Source: Ignavibacteria bacterium RIFOXYC2_FULL_35_21
Lineage (GTDB): Bacteria > Bacteroidota > Ignavibacteria > Kapaibacteriales > UBA2268
Assembly (NCBI GenBank): GCA_001804705.1
Contig: MHAY01000018.1
Location: 1-64,000, forward strand
DNA: 64,000 bases
Direction of reading: 5' to 3'
Every line of letters starts with the position of its first letter. The stretch's first letter is position 1. Under the pieces are notes generated by a model. It was given only the letters and a program-made list of their open reading frames with translations. It made no database searches and was not told where the DNA came from. A program made the translations under genes and the position numbers. Below are positions 8,939 to 17,410 of the stretch, one piece after another.

Positions 8939-9646
8939 TCACAATCCAAAAAATATTATACTAATACCACAAATAAGAATCGCTAATCCTGCAAAAGTGT
9001 GCACATGCCTTTCAAGCTTGTGCAGTGGAAGTAGGTTTATACCTTTCAATCCCAGGAAAGTCATTGCGAGCATTGTTGCAATCGTTACAACTCCAAAAAC
9101 AATAGTAACAACTGCAACTGCAAAATAATTCTGCGATGCAGCAGGATACATCAGCAGAGGTATGAGAGGTTCGCAGGGACCGAATGCAAAGATGATGAAG
9201 AGCATCCAGGGCGTAATATTTTGTTTTTCAGTTGTGTGAATGAGCAGATGATTTTCGTCGTGTGTATGCTCGTGGACATGCTCAATTCCATCATGATGAA
9301 TATGTATATGAGAATGAGGCTTATTTTTGATTGATTTTTTTATACCCCATATTATGTAGATTAATCCAAAGCTGATTAGCAGCCATCCTGCAATTTCCCC
9401 GCGGCTCGATTCAAACATTTTGAGTGAAGAAATAGTGATGCCCAGAGCAATACCTATCATTCCTATAATGACAGAAGATAGAATATGACCTAAACCGCAG
9501 AGACTCACAATGGACATCACTTTTGGATTAGGCCAGCTTCTTGCTTTTGCAATTGCAATGAAAGGCACATAATGGTCAGGTCCAACAATGGTATGTACAA
9601 AACCAAGTGACACAGCAGTAATAGATAAAATCAATAATTCAGACAT
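8939..9646 (-). CDS. Nickel/cobalt-type permease (UreH/TauE-SafE-like) with His-rich loop
   Basis: A 235-residue membrane protein with about six helices. The first helix carries a VGPDHYVPF motif typical of NicO/UreH-like permeases. The cytosolic loop at about residues 110-136 is extremely rich in His (HSHIHIHH, HVHEHTH), which suggests metal binding. It lies next to hypE in the hydrogenase maturation cluster, so nickel supply for the [NiFe] site is the natural role. Nickel specificity is inferred from context. Confidence 0.8.
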   Translation of the reverse strand: MSELLILSITAVSLGFVHTIVGPDHYVPFIAIAKARSWPNPKVMSIVSLCGLGHILSSVIIGMIGIALGITISSLKMFESSRGEIAGWLLISFGLIYIIWGIKKSIKNKPHSHIHIHHDGIEHVHEHTHDENHLLIHTTEKQNITPWMLFIIFAFGPCEPLIPLLMYPAASQNYFAVAVVTIVFGVVTIATMLAMTFLGLKGINLLPLHKLERHVHTFAGLAILICGISIIFFGL

Positions 9647-9648
9647 AA

Positions 9649-9712
9649 TAAAGTTAAAAGTTATAAAGTTATAATGTTAAAAGTTATAAAGTTATAAAGT
9701 TATAAAGTTGAA
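9649..9712. repeat. Short tandem repeat (AAAGTTATA-type)
   Basis: About six imperfect copies of a 9-nt unit (AAAGTTATA) lie between the nickel permease and hypE. Copy number in such arrays often varies between strains. Confidence 0.7.
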
Positions 9713-9724
9713 AGTAATTAACAA

Positions 9725-10786
9725 TTAACAAATTCTTGGTAATTGTTCGCCTGAAAGCATATCAACAATCCTCATGCTACCGATGCTCGTTTTCATTCTG
9801 ACTAAACCCGGATTATCGTCAACTACTTTTCCAATGATTGAAGCATCCTTTCCATAAGGATGATTTTTCATAACCTGTAATACTTTTTCTGCATCATCTG
9901 GAGTTACAAAAATCAAAACCTTTCCTTCGTTAGCAACATATAAAGCATCGAAGCCAAGTATTTCACAGGCTGATTTTACATTGTCATTTATTGGAATTTT
10001 ATTTTCTTCTATTACAATGCCGAGATTTGATGACATTGCTATTTCATTCAACACACTTGCAACACCACCTCGAGTTGGGTCTCGCATCGTATGAACATTC
10101 TTTGATACACTTAATATTTCCTGTACTAATCCATTCAGTGGACAGCAATCGCTTATGATTTCAGATTCAAATTCAAATCCCTCACGCTTGGATAGAATAG
10201 CAATCCCATGTTCAGCTATGCTTCCATTGATTATTATTACATCTCCAGGTTTACAATTCTTTGGTGAAATACTATCATTCTTATCAATAAGTCCGATACC
10301 TGCTGTGTTGATGAAAAGTTTGTCACCTTTACCTTTCTCTACAACTTTTGTATCGCCTGTTACAATTTGCACACCTGCGTTGTCGGCGGCTTGTTTCATT
10401 GAGTTAGATATTTCCCAAAGTTCTTCAATTGGAAACCCTTCCTCGATAATAAAACCTGCGGAAATAAAAAGAGGTTTTGCTCCGCACATAGCCAAATCAT
10501 TGACAGTGCCGTAAACTGAGAGTGAACCAATATCACCACCCGGGAAAAAGATAGGATTGATTACATAAGAATCGGTAGTAAATGCTAATTTCGTCCCGTT
10601 AATATCAAGTATTGCCCCATCATGTTGTAAATTTAATGCGGGATTATCAAAAACTTTTACAAATATTTCATTTATTAGCTGATGGGATAATGAGCCACCG
10701 CCACCGTGTGACAGCAGTATTTGCTTATAATCTCTTATTGGTGCAGGACAAGTCATTCCTGATGTTATTTTATTTTCAATTTCCAT
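9725..10786 (-). CDS. hypE: Hydrogenase maturation protein HypE
   Basis: A 353-residue AIR-synthase-family protein. HypE dehydrates a carbamoyl group placed on its C-terminal Cys by HypF to a thiocyanate, the source of CN ligands for the [NiFe] iron. The essential C-terminus PRIC is present. The ATP-binding features HGGGGS (about 27-32) and DTKVV and the metal-binding TDSYV region are visible. It is the last hyp gene in the order hypA-B-F-C-D-E. Complete. Confidence 0.96.
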   Translation of the reverse strand: MEIENKITSGMTCPAPIRDYKQILLSHGGGGSLSHQLINEIFVKVFDNPALNLQHDGAILDINGTKLAFTTDSYVINPIFFPGGDIGSLSVYGTVNDLAMCGAKPLFISAGFIIEEGFPIEELWEISNSMKQAADNAGVQIVTGDTKVVEKGKGDKLFINTAGIGLIDKNDSISPKNCKPGDVIIINGSIAEHGIAILSKREGFEFESEIISDCCPLNGLVQEILSVSKNVHTMRDPTRGGVASVLNEIAMSSNLGIVIEENKIPINDNVKSACEILGFDALYVANEGKVLIFVTPDDAEKVLQVMKNHPYGKDASIIGKVVDDNPGLVRMKTSIGSMRIVDMLSGEQLPRIC

Positions 10787-10821
10787 GCATTTACTATTTC
10801 CGAATTATTAATTATCAATTT

Positions 10822-11913
10822 TCAATTATTAATTCTCCTGTATCTGTAATAAGCCGCACAAGCACCTTCTGATGATACCATAGGAGCACCAAGTGGATGT
10901 TCTGGCTTACACTCTTTCCCATAAGAACTACACTTATCAGGTTTTTTTAATCCCTGCAATATTTCACCAGCAATGCAATTACCTTTTTCAATCCTACCTG
11001 TTTTTTCAAAATTAAAATTAATTAGAGCATCATATTTTTTATATTCATCTCTTAGTCTTAGTCCGCTATTTATAATAGTACCAATACCTCTCCACTCCCT
11101 GTCTTCCTTAATGAAAACTTTATCAATTATTTCCTTTGCTTTTATGTTCCCTTCTTTTGTTACTGTTCTTGAATATTGATTTTCAACTTCACATCGTTTT
11201 TCTGCAATCTGTTTTACTGTCAAATAAATTGCATTCATTATATCGAGTGGTTCAAAACCCGTAGCAACAATTGGAATGTGATATTTATCCGATAAGATTT
11301 CATATTCACTTAATCCCATTACTGTGCAGACATGACCCGCAGCTAGTATTCCATCCAATTTAATTTGAGTATTTGAAAGTAATGCTACTATTGCAGGGGG
11401 TACAAGCATATGTGAACAAATCATAAAATAGTTATTCAAATTCAATTTATCAGCTTCCAGAACAGCCCTTGCATTTGCAGGTGCAGTTGTTTCAAAACCA
11501 ATAGCAAAGAAGACAACTTTTTTTTCAGGATAAGATTTTGCAATTTTCACAGAATCCAAAGGAGAATAAACCAAACGAATATCAGCACCATTTGCTCTAG
11601 CAGTCAGCAAATTTTTTGTTGAACCCGGAACTCTAAGCATATCTCCATAAGAGGTGAGTATTACATCTTCCCTCATTGAAAGCTCGATTGCTTTATCTAT
11701 GAAATTAACAGGAGTAACGCAGACAGGACAGCCGGGACCATGAATCAAAGTAAGATGAGCTGGTAAAAATTCTTCGAGGTTGTATTTTAGAATAGTATGT
11801 GTCTGCCCTCCGCATATTTCCATTATGGATATTTTTCTTGTGGATATATCGTGAATTTTATCAGATACAGCCTTGATTAATTCCTGATTCCTATATTCAT
11901 CAATATATTTCAT
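10822..11913 (-). CDS. hypD: Hydrogenase maturation protein HypD
   Basis: A 363-residue iron-sulfur protein that, with HypC, assembles the Fe(CN)2CO unit. The diagnostic motifs CGGQTH (34-39) and GPGCPVC (59-65) are intact. The C-terminal [4Fe-4S] cysteines lie in the KCSSYGKECKPEHPLG and EGACAAYY regions. It is located between hypC and hypE, and its length is normal. Confidence 0.97.
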   Translation of the reverse strand: MKYIDEYRNQELIKAVSDKIHDISTRKISIMEICGGQTHTILKYNLEEFLPAHLTLIHGPGCPVCVTPVNFIDKAIELSMREDVILTSYGDMLRVPGSTKNLLTARANGADIRLVYSPLDSVKIAKSYPEKKVVFFAIGFETTAPANARAVLEADKLNLNNYFMICSHMLVPPAIVALLSNTQIKLDGILAAGHVCTVMGLSEYEILSDKYHIPIVATGFEPLDIMNAIYLTVKQIAEKRCEVENQYSRTVTKEGNIKAKEIIDKVFIKEDREWRGIGTIINSGLRLRDEYKKYDALINFNFEKTGRIEKGNCIAGEILQGLKKPDKCSSYGKECKPEHPLGAPMVSSEGACAAYYRYRRINN

Positions 11914-11934
11914 TTATTCTTTCAAATATTATCT

Positions 11935-12030
11935 TTGCATCTCCGCGTCTTTGCGGTAAGTAATTAGATCCTTCGACAAGCTCAGGGTGACAGATTGAAT
12001 GGATTCTGAACCAAGTTCAGAATGACATTT
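11935..12030. repeat. Dispersed repeat cluster between hypC and hypD
   Basis: Contains CTCCGCGTCTTTGCGG (about 11941-11956) followed by CCTTCGACAAGCTCAGGG, a sequence seen in dispersed repeats of many bacteria, and a perfect 9-bp hairpin ATTCTGAAC-CAA-GTTCAGAAT (12003-12023). Related sequence recurs at 32.0-32.4 kb and inside the gene at 61166. Confidence 0.6.
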
Positions 12031-12063
12031 TCCCAATTCCCATTTCCTAATTACCATTTCCAA

Positions 12064-12294
12064 TTAATAGCTCATAATTTCATTAATCAAATCAATATTT
12101 TTCAGTGCTTCTTCTTCATTTAAAACAATCAGTGCAAAACCGACATGAACTACAACATAATCTCCAACATTAACTTCAGGCACCAAATCAAAGCAAACAT
12201 CCTTAATAATGCCGCTGAAATCCACCTTCCCCATTTTCAAATCTTCATTTGAATTGTCAATCGTAACTATTTTACCCGGGACAGCAAGACACAT
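12064..12294 (-). CDS. hypC: Hydrogenase maturation chaperone HypC
   Basis: A 76-residue HypC/HybG-type chaperone. It starts MCLAVPGK, and the functional Cys2 needed to bind the Fe(CN)2CO unit and the large-subunit precursor is present. It sits between hypF and hypD. Only one HypC-type protein is seen in the window, consistent with one hydrogenase. Confidence 0.96.
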   Translation of the reverse strand: MCLAVPGKIVTIDNSNEDLKMGKVDFSGIIKDVCFDLVPEVNVGDYVVVHVGFALIVLNEEEALKNIDLINEIMSY

Positions 12295-12295
12295 A

Positions 12296-12440
12296 ATACC
12301 TATTCTTTCTATTAAGCTTTAATTTGAAATATTAAATTGATTTTAATAAACATTAATTTAAAATTTTTAATTTTCAATTTTCAATAAATTATAAATTTTA
12401 TAATTTTCAATTTCTAAGTGTTTTATTTAATTCTAACTAT
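12296..12440. repeat. AT-rich TTTTCAA tandem repeats between hypF and hypC
   Basis: A low-complexity spacer made of TTTTCAATTTTCAATAAATT-type units, the same family that precedes or follows many genes here. No gene or regulatory motif is recognisable. Confidence 0.5.
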
Positions 12441-12441
12441 G

Positions 12442-14739
12442 TTAAAAATTCGTTATTTTACTTCTGACAATCCAATCAGCGGCGGCAATCTGTCCAAACG
12501 CAATCCCACCGTCATTTGTCGGTACTCTCTGATGCCAGAAAACTTTAAAATTATTTATCTCAAGTAAATCAATCACACCTTCAAGCAAATAACTATTCTG
12601 AAAACATCCTCCGCTTAAAACAATTTTCTCTTCATTAAATTTAAGTGAAACGGAAAGAATTATCTCAATCAATGTGTTGTGGAATTTTGCAGAGACTATA
12701 GAATTTCCTATACCTGAATTAACATCTGATAAAATCTCTTCGATGATTGGCTGCCAATCTATTGTTATAAAACTATCACCAAAAAGATTAAAATGATAAG
12801 AACCTGTTTCATTTGATGAGGCTGTGAATTCAAGATTCATTGCCGCCTGACCTTCGAAGTTTATTTTCTGGTTCAAATTTAAAAGAGATGACACAGCATC
12901 AAAGAGCCTTCCGACGCTGGATGTCATCGGACAGTTTGTTTTATTTCTCAGCATCTTTTCTAATATAGATATTTCCTCAAACGTGAAATTATTTTGAATG
13001 ACAGGAAAATTTAAAGCTGAACTATCATACATTTCATACAATAAGCCAAGTGCAGAACGGCGGGGTTCTCTTATTGCAATCTCACCACCAGGTAAAGGGA
13101 ATTGCCTGCAACTGCAAATGTGCTCACATACATTGTCAGCTACTATGAAAAATTCTCCACCCCAAATAGTTTTATCTAATCCGTATCCGGTACCATCCCA
13201 TGCTACTCCGAGACAGCTTCCTTTAACTTGATTTTCTGCTTTACATGAGGCAATATGTGCAACATGATGTTGAATACTTCTGCTATCAATTTTTAAGTTA
13301 TTGGAAAATTTTGTTGAAAAATAGTCGGGATGAGAATCTTTAACTATTAGCTGCGGTTCTGCCTTATATAGCATTTTAAAATCATCTATAACATTTTTGT
13401 ATGCTTTACAAGCCTCATGAGTTTCCAAATCACCAATATGCTGGCTGACAAAAACATTTGAGCCGACTTTCATTGCAATTGAATTTTTCAATTGACCACC
13501 TGCCGCAAGAATAACCTGATTATTATCTGTCTTTGTATTGTTGTGAATATCATACTCTAAAGGTAATGGGGCATATCCCCTTGCCCTGCGGATTACCATA
13601 ACCTTTCCCTTGACAACACGAACTACAGAATCATCAATATGCCTCAGAATCGGACGATTATGAATAAGAAAATAATCGGCTATATTTTTCAATCTTTCAA
13701 GAGCTTCATATTCATCAATACACATAGGTTCTTCAGAAATGTTGGCGCTGGTGGCTATTATCGGAATATTCAGCTCTTTCATAATTAAATGATGAAGAGG
13801 CGAGTATGGCAGCATTACACCCAAATATGGATTGCCCGGTGCTGCATATTTTGATGGAGAAAGTATTGATGAATATTTTCTTTTTAATAATACAATTGGT
13901 GATTCGGGTGAAAGTAATAAATTTTCTTCAATCTTATCAACATAACATACATCTTTCACAGATTCAAGCGAAGGGAACATCAATGCAAAAGGCTTATCAA
14001 TACGGTTTTTCCTCTCTCTCATTTTAATTATTGCATCATCATTTTGGGCATCACATACTAAATGAAATCCTCCAATCCCTTTTAATGCTGTAATTTCTCC
14101 TGCCTTTATCAATTCAACAAGTTTGAGAATTGCATTATGATGAGTTTCTGTGACTTTTCCTTTATTGTTCCACAATTCCACGTGTGGGCCACATTCAGGA
14201 CAGGCAACAGGCTGGGCATGGTAACGCCTGTTTGTTGGGTCGTCATATTCATTTTGGCAGTAAGAACACATCTTAAAATTTTTCATTGAAGTGTTTTTTC
14301 TGTCATAAGGTATTGCTTCAACAATCGAAAAGCGGGGTCCACAGTTTGTGCAATTGATGAAAGGATACATATATCTTCTGTCTGATGGGTTCTTCATTTC
14401 TCTCAGACAATCATCGCATATTGCTATGTCAGGAAGTATAAATGCTGAAGTCTCGCTTGTTTCCTCGCTTTCAAGAATCCGAAAAGATTTGTAGCTATTT
14501 TTTTCATGAAAGGAAAATTCGAACCCTGTGATTTTTGCTAATGAAGGTTTTTTTTCACGAATAAAATTTATGAAATTATCAAGTGTCTGCTTTTCGCCCT
14601 CACCTTCAATGAGTACGCCTGTCGAATTGTTTTTTATGAATCCTTTTAATTGCAATTCAGAAGCAAGGCGATATATAAACGGACGGAATCCAACTCCCTG
14701 AACCGCTCCCCTGATTGATATTATGACTCTCGATGTCAT
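12442..14739 (-). CDS. hypF: Carbamoyltransferase HypF
   Basis: A 765-residue protein that uses carbamoyl phosphate and ATP to carbamoylate HypE. Domains in order: acylphosphatase (about 1-90, with GAVQGVGFRPF), two zinc-finger segments (CDDCLREM...CTNCGP and CSYCQNEY...CPECGP, about 108-190), a YrdC-like ATP-binding domain (about 205-385) and a Kae1-like carbamoyltransferase domain (about 405-765, with HHVAH and WDGTGYG). Full length. Its start overlaps the hypB stop by 4 nt, so the two are translationally coupled. Confidence 0.96.
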   Translation of the reverse strand: MTSRVIISIRGAVQGVGFRPFIYRLASELQLKGFIKNNSTGVLIEGEGEKQTLDNFINFIREKKPSLAKITGFEFSFHEKNSYKSFRILESEETSETSAFILPDIAICDDCLREMKNPSDRRYMYPFINCTNCGPRFSIVEAIPYDRKNTSMKNFKMCSYCQNEYDDPTNRRYHAQPVACPECGPHVELWNNKGKVTETHHNAILKLVELIKAGEITALKGIGGFHLVCDAQNDDAIIKMRERKNRIDKPFALMFPSLESVKDVCYVDKIEENLLLSPESPIVLLKRKYSSILSPSKYAAPGNPYLGVMLPYSPLHHLIMKELNIPIIATSANISEEPMCIDEYEALERLKNIADYFLIHNRPILRHIDDSVVRVVKGKVMVIRRARGYAPLPLEYDIHNNTKTDNNQVILAAGGQLKNSIAMKVGSNVFVSQHIGDLETHEACKAYKNVIDDFKMLYKAEPQLIVKDSHPDYFSTKFSNNLKIDSRSIQHHVAHIASCKAENQVKGSCLGVAWDGTGYGLDKTIWGGEFFIVADNVCEHICSCRQFPLPGGEIAIREPRRSALGLLYEMYDSSALNFPVIQNNFTFEEISILEKMLRNKTNCPMTSSVGRLFDAVSSLLNLNQKINFEGQAAMNLEFTASSNETGSYHFNLFGDSFITIDWQPIIEEILSDVNSGIGNSIVSAKFHNTLIEIILSVSLKFNEEKIVLSGGCFQNSYLLEGVIDLLEINNFKVFWHQRVPTNDGGIAFGQIAAADWIVRSKITNF

Positions 14740-15389
14740 TGTGATTTTACCTCATACAAAAGAAATTCGCACCACTCATTAATTCCTTCCATTGAGGTGC
14801 AAGAAACTTCGAAAACTTTTAAACCTGAATTTATTGAATGAGCATTCTTTATGATTGTATCAACATCGCAATTCACATGAGGCAATAAATCAATTTTATT
14901 AATTACGAGTACCTCAGAATTTCTGAATATTGCAGGGTACTTCAGAGGTTTATCGTCTCCTTCGGTTGTGCTGATGATTACCACTTTCATTTCTTCGCCA
15001 AGGTCATAAGCCGCCGGGCAAACAAGATTGCCGACATTTTCAATGAATAATATGTTTATGTCAATATCATTTAATTTTTGGAAAGCATCCCTGACAAGCA
15101 TTGCATCTAAGTGGCAGGCACCATTTGTAACAATCTGGACAACAGGAACGCCCAGTGCGTCAATCCTCTGGGCATCGATATTCGTCTGGACATCACCTTC
15201 GATAACAGCAATGTTCATTTTCTCTTTTAACAATTTAATTGTTTGTTCGATTAAACATGTTTTTCCCGAACCCGGCGAACTGACCAGATTCAAAGTGAAC
15301 ATCCCTTTGAATCTAAATTTTTCGCGATTGATGTTGGCAATTTCATCATTCTTTTCGAGAATTTTTCTTTCAACGGTAATTAAACTCAT
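14736..15389 (-). CDS. hypB: Hydrogenase nickel-insertion GTPase HypB
   Basis: A 217-residue SIMIBI GTPase that delivers nickel with HypA. The Walker A SSPGSGKT (37-44), the metal-site motif NGACHLDA, the NLVCPAAYDLGE region and the base-specificity NKIDLL are present. There is no His-rich N-terminus, so nickel storage is left to the His-rich permease loop or other proteins. It is preceded by hypA with an 11-nt gap. Confidence 0.96.
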   Translation of the reverse strand: MSLITVERKILEKNDEIANINREKFRFKGMFTLNLVSSPGSGKTCLIEQTIKLLKEKMNIAVIEGDVQTNIDAQRIDALGVPVVQIVTNGACHLDAMLVRDAFQKLNDIDINILFIENVGNLVCPAAYDLGEEMKVVIISTTEGDDKPLKYPAIFRNSEVLVINKIDLLPHVNCDVDTIIKNAHSINSGLKVFEVSCTSMEGINEWCEFLLYEVKSQ

Positions 15390-15400
15390 ATTTATTCCTT

Positions 15401-15745
15401 TCAGTCGTTAAGCTCAATTTCAATAACGTTTAACTCTGTACCCGTAAGAATTTCAACATTAGCACTTTCACATGAATTACAGAAGAAAAAAGGTTCTTCG
15501 AGGGTTGAAATATACCCACAGTCCTTGCATTTCACGGTCAATGGTATTTTGCTAATTATTAATTCAGCACCTTTCAATTCTGAATTTTCAGTCCTTACTT
15601 CAAAACCGAAGCTTAATGCTTCCGGTAAAATATTGCTGAATTCGCCAACTTCAACTTTAACCGATTTAACGGACACATGATTATTTTTTGGCAAATAACT
15701 TTTAACAATTTCAATAATTTCCTGTGCGATTGATACTTCGTGCAT
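15401..15745 (-). CDS. hypA: Hydrogenase nickel-insertion protein HypA
   Basis: About 114 residues from the chosen start. The ATG at 15745 is preferred over one three codons upstream because HypA needs the N-terminus Met-His-Glu (here MHEVSIAQ) to bind nickel. The zinc-ribbon cysteines CKDC and CNSC are present in the C-terminal half. First gene of the hypABFCDE run, divergent from the DsrC-like gene. Confidence 0.94.
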   Translation of the reverse strand: MHEVSIAQEIIEIVKSYLPKNNHVSVKSVKVEVGEFSNILPEALSFGFEVRTENSELKGAELIISKIPLTVKCKDCGYISTLEEPFFFCNSCESANVEILTGTELNVIEIELND

Positions 15746-15938
15746 TTTATACAATTAACAACACATTTTATACAAACATTATGTAAAATAACAAAAATTT
15801 GATAATTTGGTTTTTTAAAATTTATATTTCTTAAAATATTTATGAAATATTACAAATTACAACATTCATTTATACCAGCAGATGTACATTTTATTGTTTT
15901 CTCAGGGGATTAATGTAAAAGATGATGAAGGTGAAATT

Positions 15939-16592
15939 ATGGAAAAGTTAGTTATTAATGACAAGGAATACCAGCTTGATTCATTCGGGTTCCTTGCAAA
16001 TGTTGACGATTGGGATGAAAATTTTGCAAAAGGCATGGCACTTAATTTAGAAATACCGGATGGCTTGACAGACAACCACTTGAAGGTTATTAATTACATC
16101 AGGGAAGTTTTTAAGAGAGACAACACATGCCCGACAGTATATGATACAATGGAACATTTTAATTTTAATATCGGCGAATTCAGGAATTTGTTTCCTGACG
16201 GTTATCAGAGAGGTGCCTGCAAGTTAGCCGGTATAAGCTATGCTCGAGGATACCTCACATTACACACTCTTAAAAAAGTTCATACGTTACCGTTATCAGA
16301 GGAAACAAAGTCTTACAGGATTAATTCCAAAGGTTTCCTGATTGACTGGACCGAGTGGGACGAAGAATTTGCACTTAACACGGCAGATGAATTAAAAATG
16401 CCGAATCTGCTAACTGATAAACATTGGGAAATAATTAAATATTTGCGAAATCATTTTGAAAAAGGGCAATCGGTTCCAAACATATATCAATTGTGCGACG
16501 ATAATAGCATCACACTCGATGAACTGAAAGACCTGTTTCCCGATGGCTACCACAGGGGGGCTGTTAAAATCGCAGGCTTACGTATAAAATAA
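15939..16592 (+). CDS. Tandem fused DsrC/TusE-like protein with one CysB-type cysteine
   Basis: Two DsrC-like domains in one chain. Numbering from an upstream ATG at 15882, repeat 1 is about 21-125 and repeat 2 about 143-236. The ATG at 15939 is the likely start (GAAGGTG upstream; the first domain begins right after it). Each repeat shows the family pattern: GFL...W in the N-terminal strand, a helix with LTDNH or LTDKHW followed by IxYxR, and FPDGY(Q/H)RGA-x-K(L/I)AG at the end. Repeat 1 keeps the CysB-equivalent (RGACKLAG, Cys113), but the C-terminal CysA arm is missing. Repeat 2 has Val at that position (RGAVKIAG) and also lacks CysA. Cys83 and Cys205 lie elsewhere. DsrC proteins carry sulfur or partner HdrD/DsrK-type CCG proteins, and such proteins are encoded 8-11 kb away. 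The fold assignment is strong; the function is open. Confidence 0.8.
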   Translation: MEKLVINDKEYQLDSFGFLANVDDWDENFAKGMALNLEIPDGLTDNHLKVINYIREVFKRDNTCPTVYDTMEHFNFNIGEFRNLFPDGYQRGACKLAGISYARGYLTLHTLKKVHTLPLSEETKSYRINSKGFLIDWTEWDEEFALNTADELKMPNLLTDKHWEIIKYLRNHFEKGQSVPNIYQLCDDNSITLDELKDLFPDGYHRGAVKIAGLRIK

Positions 16593-16663
16593 GTGAATAA
16601 CGAATAATGAACAATAAAAAATTAACAATTCACAATTATTAATTAGCAATTAGTCATTAGTAA

Positions 16664-17101
16664 TTAACCTCGGACTCCGTTAATGTAGTCCCTGAGGTAT
16701 TTATTTTCATATTGAATAATCTTGCTTTGGGCTTTGACAATATCACCGATTGAAACAAGCCCGACTAATTTATTATTTTCAACAATGGGAACATGACGTA
16801 TGAACTCACTCGTCATAACCATTTCGATATAATCAATATCATCGTCGGGTTCGGCTACTATGGTCTGCTTTGACATAACATTTTTAATGAGCAATTTCTG
16901 AAAATTATCGGGATACTTGAAGCATAATTCCAGTATATCCCTTTCGGTGATAATACCCGTCAAATCTCCACTAATATTCAATATGACAAGAGAACCGATG
17001 TGGTTCCTGTGCATCATATCTATAGATTCCTTAACTGTCCTGTCTTCCCCGATGCTATAGACATGAGGGCCTTTTGATTTTAAAATTTCACTTACTTTCA
17101 T
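16664..17101 (-). CDS. CBS-domain pair protein
   Basis: A 145-residue stand-alone protein with two CBS domains (about 8-65 and 72-130), showing the repeated pattern HIGSLVILN...LTGIITERDIL and HVPIVENNKLVGLVSIGDIV. Bateman modules bind adenine nucleotides or NAD(H) and often tune partner activity. It is downstream of the hydrogenase large-subunit gene on the same strand, so it may sense energy state for the hydrogenase locus. The partner is unknown. Confidence 0.88.
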   Translation of the reverse strand: MKVSEILKSKGPHVYSIGEDRTVKESIDMMHRNHIGSLVILNISGDLTGIITERDILELCFKYPDNFQKLLIKNVMSKQTIVAEPDDDIDYIEMVMTSEFIRHVPIVENNKLVGLVSIGDIVKAQSKIIQYENKYLRDYINGVRG

Positions 17102-17410
17102 AACAACCCCCTTTTTTAATGAATAATTAATAATGAAAAATGAATAATTGCGGATATTTTTTTATAATCAGATTTTTCAAAAACATCACTTTTTCACGTT
17201 TCACTACCAATTAATTCGTAATTCATAATTCGTAATTAATTTAAATCCCCGGAAAATTATATTTCAATGAACAATCCCATTCTCAATTCAAAATCATCTT
17301 TTTGTCAGATATGCTTCAGTCTCTACAATACATAAATTCAATTTTGCTATTTACACTAATCAATGGGCAGAAAATTTTCTGCCCCCTACACCTTTATATT
17401 TATTTTTCTA
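17102..17410. other. Spacer between hydrogenase large subunit and CBS gene
   Basis: About 310 nt of AT-rich sequence with AATTCGTAATTCATAATTCG-type short repeats (17213-17240) and no recognisable gene or terminator hairpin. Confidence 0.4.

Noticed and set aside
15939-16592. TusE/DsrC of tRNA thiolation or sulfite reduction
   Set aside because: The penultimate CysA needed for TusE and DsrC function is absent and there are no tusBCD or dsrAB genes in the window.
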